Assembly (NCBI GenBank): GCA_903832665.1
Contig: CAILCG010000026.1
Location: 1-64,000, forward strand
Length of the DNA stretch: 64,000 nt
From: an uncultured Methanomicrobiales archaeon
Lineage (GTDB): Archaea > Halobacteriota > Methanomicrobia > Methanomicrobiales > Methanospirillaceae
Direction: 5' to 3'
Positions 63,875-64,000 of the stretch are shown here, piece after piece (positions within the stretch are counted from its first letter, which is position 1; each line of letters begins with the position of its first letter). The translations under genes were made by a program, and so were the position numbers. The notes under the pieces were generated by a model. The model saw nothing but the letters and a program-made list of their open reading frames with translations, searched no databases and was not told where the DNA came from.

Positions 63875-64000
63875 TCACCGGGAACGGGAGGATTGCAATG
63901 CCCGGATGAGTTCGTCCCGCTGGATGGGACGCTGTTCCGGCTCACGACCCTGCGCCGTGCAGTAATCGAGATATATTCTGACAGTCTGGGGCAGGGCGAG
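63875..64000 (-). CDS. Partial CDS: C-terminal end of an unknown protein
   Basis: The minus-strand frame is open from the window edge (64000) to TGA 63875 and reads LPQTVRIYLDYCTAQGREPE then RDELIRALQSSRSR. The composition is protein-like with a helical end. The start lies outside the window. The family cannot be told from 41 residues. Confidence 0.6.
   Translation of the reverse strand, partial: LALPQTVRIYLDYCTAQGREPEQRPIQRDELIRALQSSRSR

Noticed and set aside
1-64000. tRNA, rRNA or CRISPR array
   Set aside because: No T-loop-like GGTTCGAATCC motif with matching acceptor stem, no rRNA block and no regularly spaced repeats were found by eye in the spacers.

Overview
The window looks like a chromosomal piece of a hydrogenotrophic methanogen of the order Methanomicrobiales, probably Methanoregula or a close relative. 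This is an inference. It rests on archaeal-type TruD and Pth2, a geranylgeranyl-reductase-like flavoprotein, a UbiA prenyltransferase, a CbiM-type Ni/Co permease, abundant multi-PAS kinases of the HisKA_2 type, PEGA surface proteins, GGTGA-type ribosome sites and TATA boxes close to start codons. I found no tRNA or rRNA gene, CRISPR array or insertion sequence.

Layout. 0-6.4 kb: truD/pth2, two small anchored proteins separated by a repeat-rich spacer, and a DrrAB-like ABC exporter. 6.5-17.2 kb: UbiA, a glycosyltransferase, small membrane proteins, a 1169-residue pseudo-receiver/coiled-coil protein, NudC, and a membrane protein with a possible PH-like N-terminus. Two dispersed hairpin repeat families (A and B) lie in the spacers. 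17.2-26.4 kb, all on the minus strand: a stress/redox island holding an Hsp20-like protein, grpE-dnaK-dnaJ, Fe/Mn superoxide dismutase, an encapsulated ferritin with a cargo-loading tail, the encapsulin shell, an unknown protein, a winged helix, ferredoxin, a MerA/Lpd-like flavoprotein, a LUD protein and a small Cys-cluster protein. 26.8-32.2 kb: a 1352-residue sensor kinase and a receiver-PadR regulator. 32.6-38.3 kb: a PEGA protein, an Old Yellow Enzyme homologue with a broken PQQ-type sugar dehydrogenase, and an ABC ATPase. 38.5-43.5 kb: a partner-switching module made of STAS, an RsbW-like kinase, a metallo-beta-lactamase fused to a kinase-like region, and a second STAS fusion. 43.7-50.7 kb: a PEGA protein, HicBA, a kinase remnant, two lipoproteins and long non-coding spacers. 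50.7-64 kb: an MFS exporter, broken exported hydrolases, LytS-type and response-regulator-type kinases, a META protein, an HdeD-like protein, a geranylgeranyl reductase and CbiM with a CbiN-like partner.

A striking property of this sequence is how many otherwise well-conserved genes are broken. dnaK has lost its whole substrate-binding domain but keeps its C-terminal tail out of frame. The superoxide dismutase has one in-frame TGA. A MerA-like flavoprotein, a PQQ dehydrogenase (two sites), a carboxylesterase, a metallophosphoesterase, a hybrid kinase and a small membrane protein each carry frameshifts, most explained by one extra base in a homopolymer. This is either an error-prone assembly or real decay or slippage, and the raw reads would decide.

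The two most interesting systems are the encapsulin/EncFtn island joined to superoxide dismutase and chaperones, and the Rsb-like partner switch, which is odd in an archaeon because archaea have no sigma factors. The hairpin repeats, one of which shows a covarying base pair between copies, are the best candidates for undescribed structured elements.
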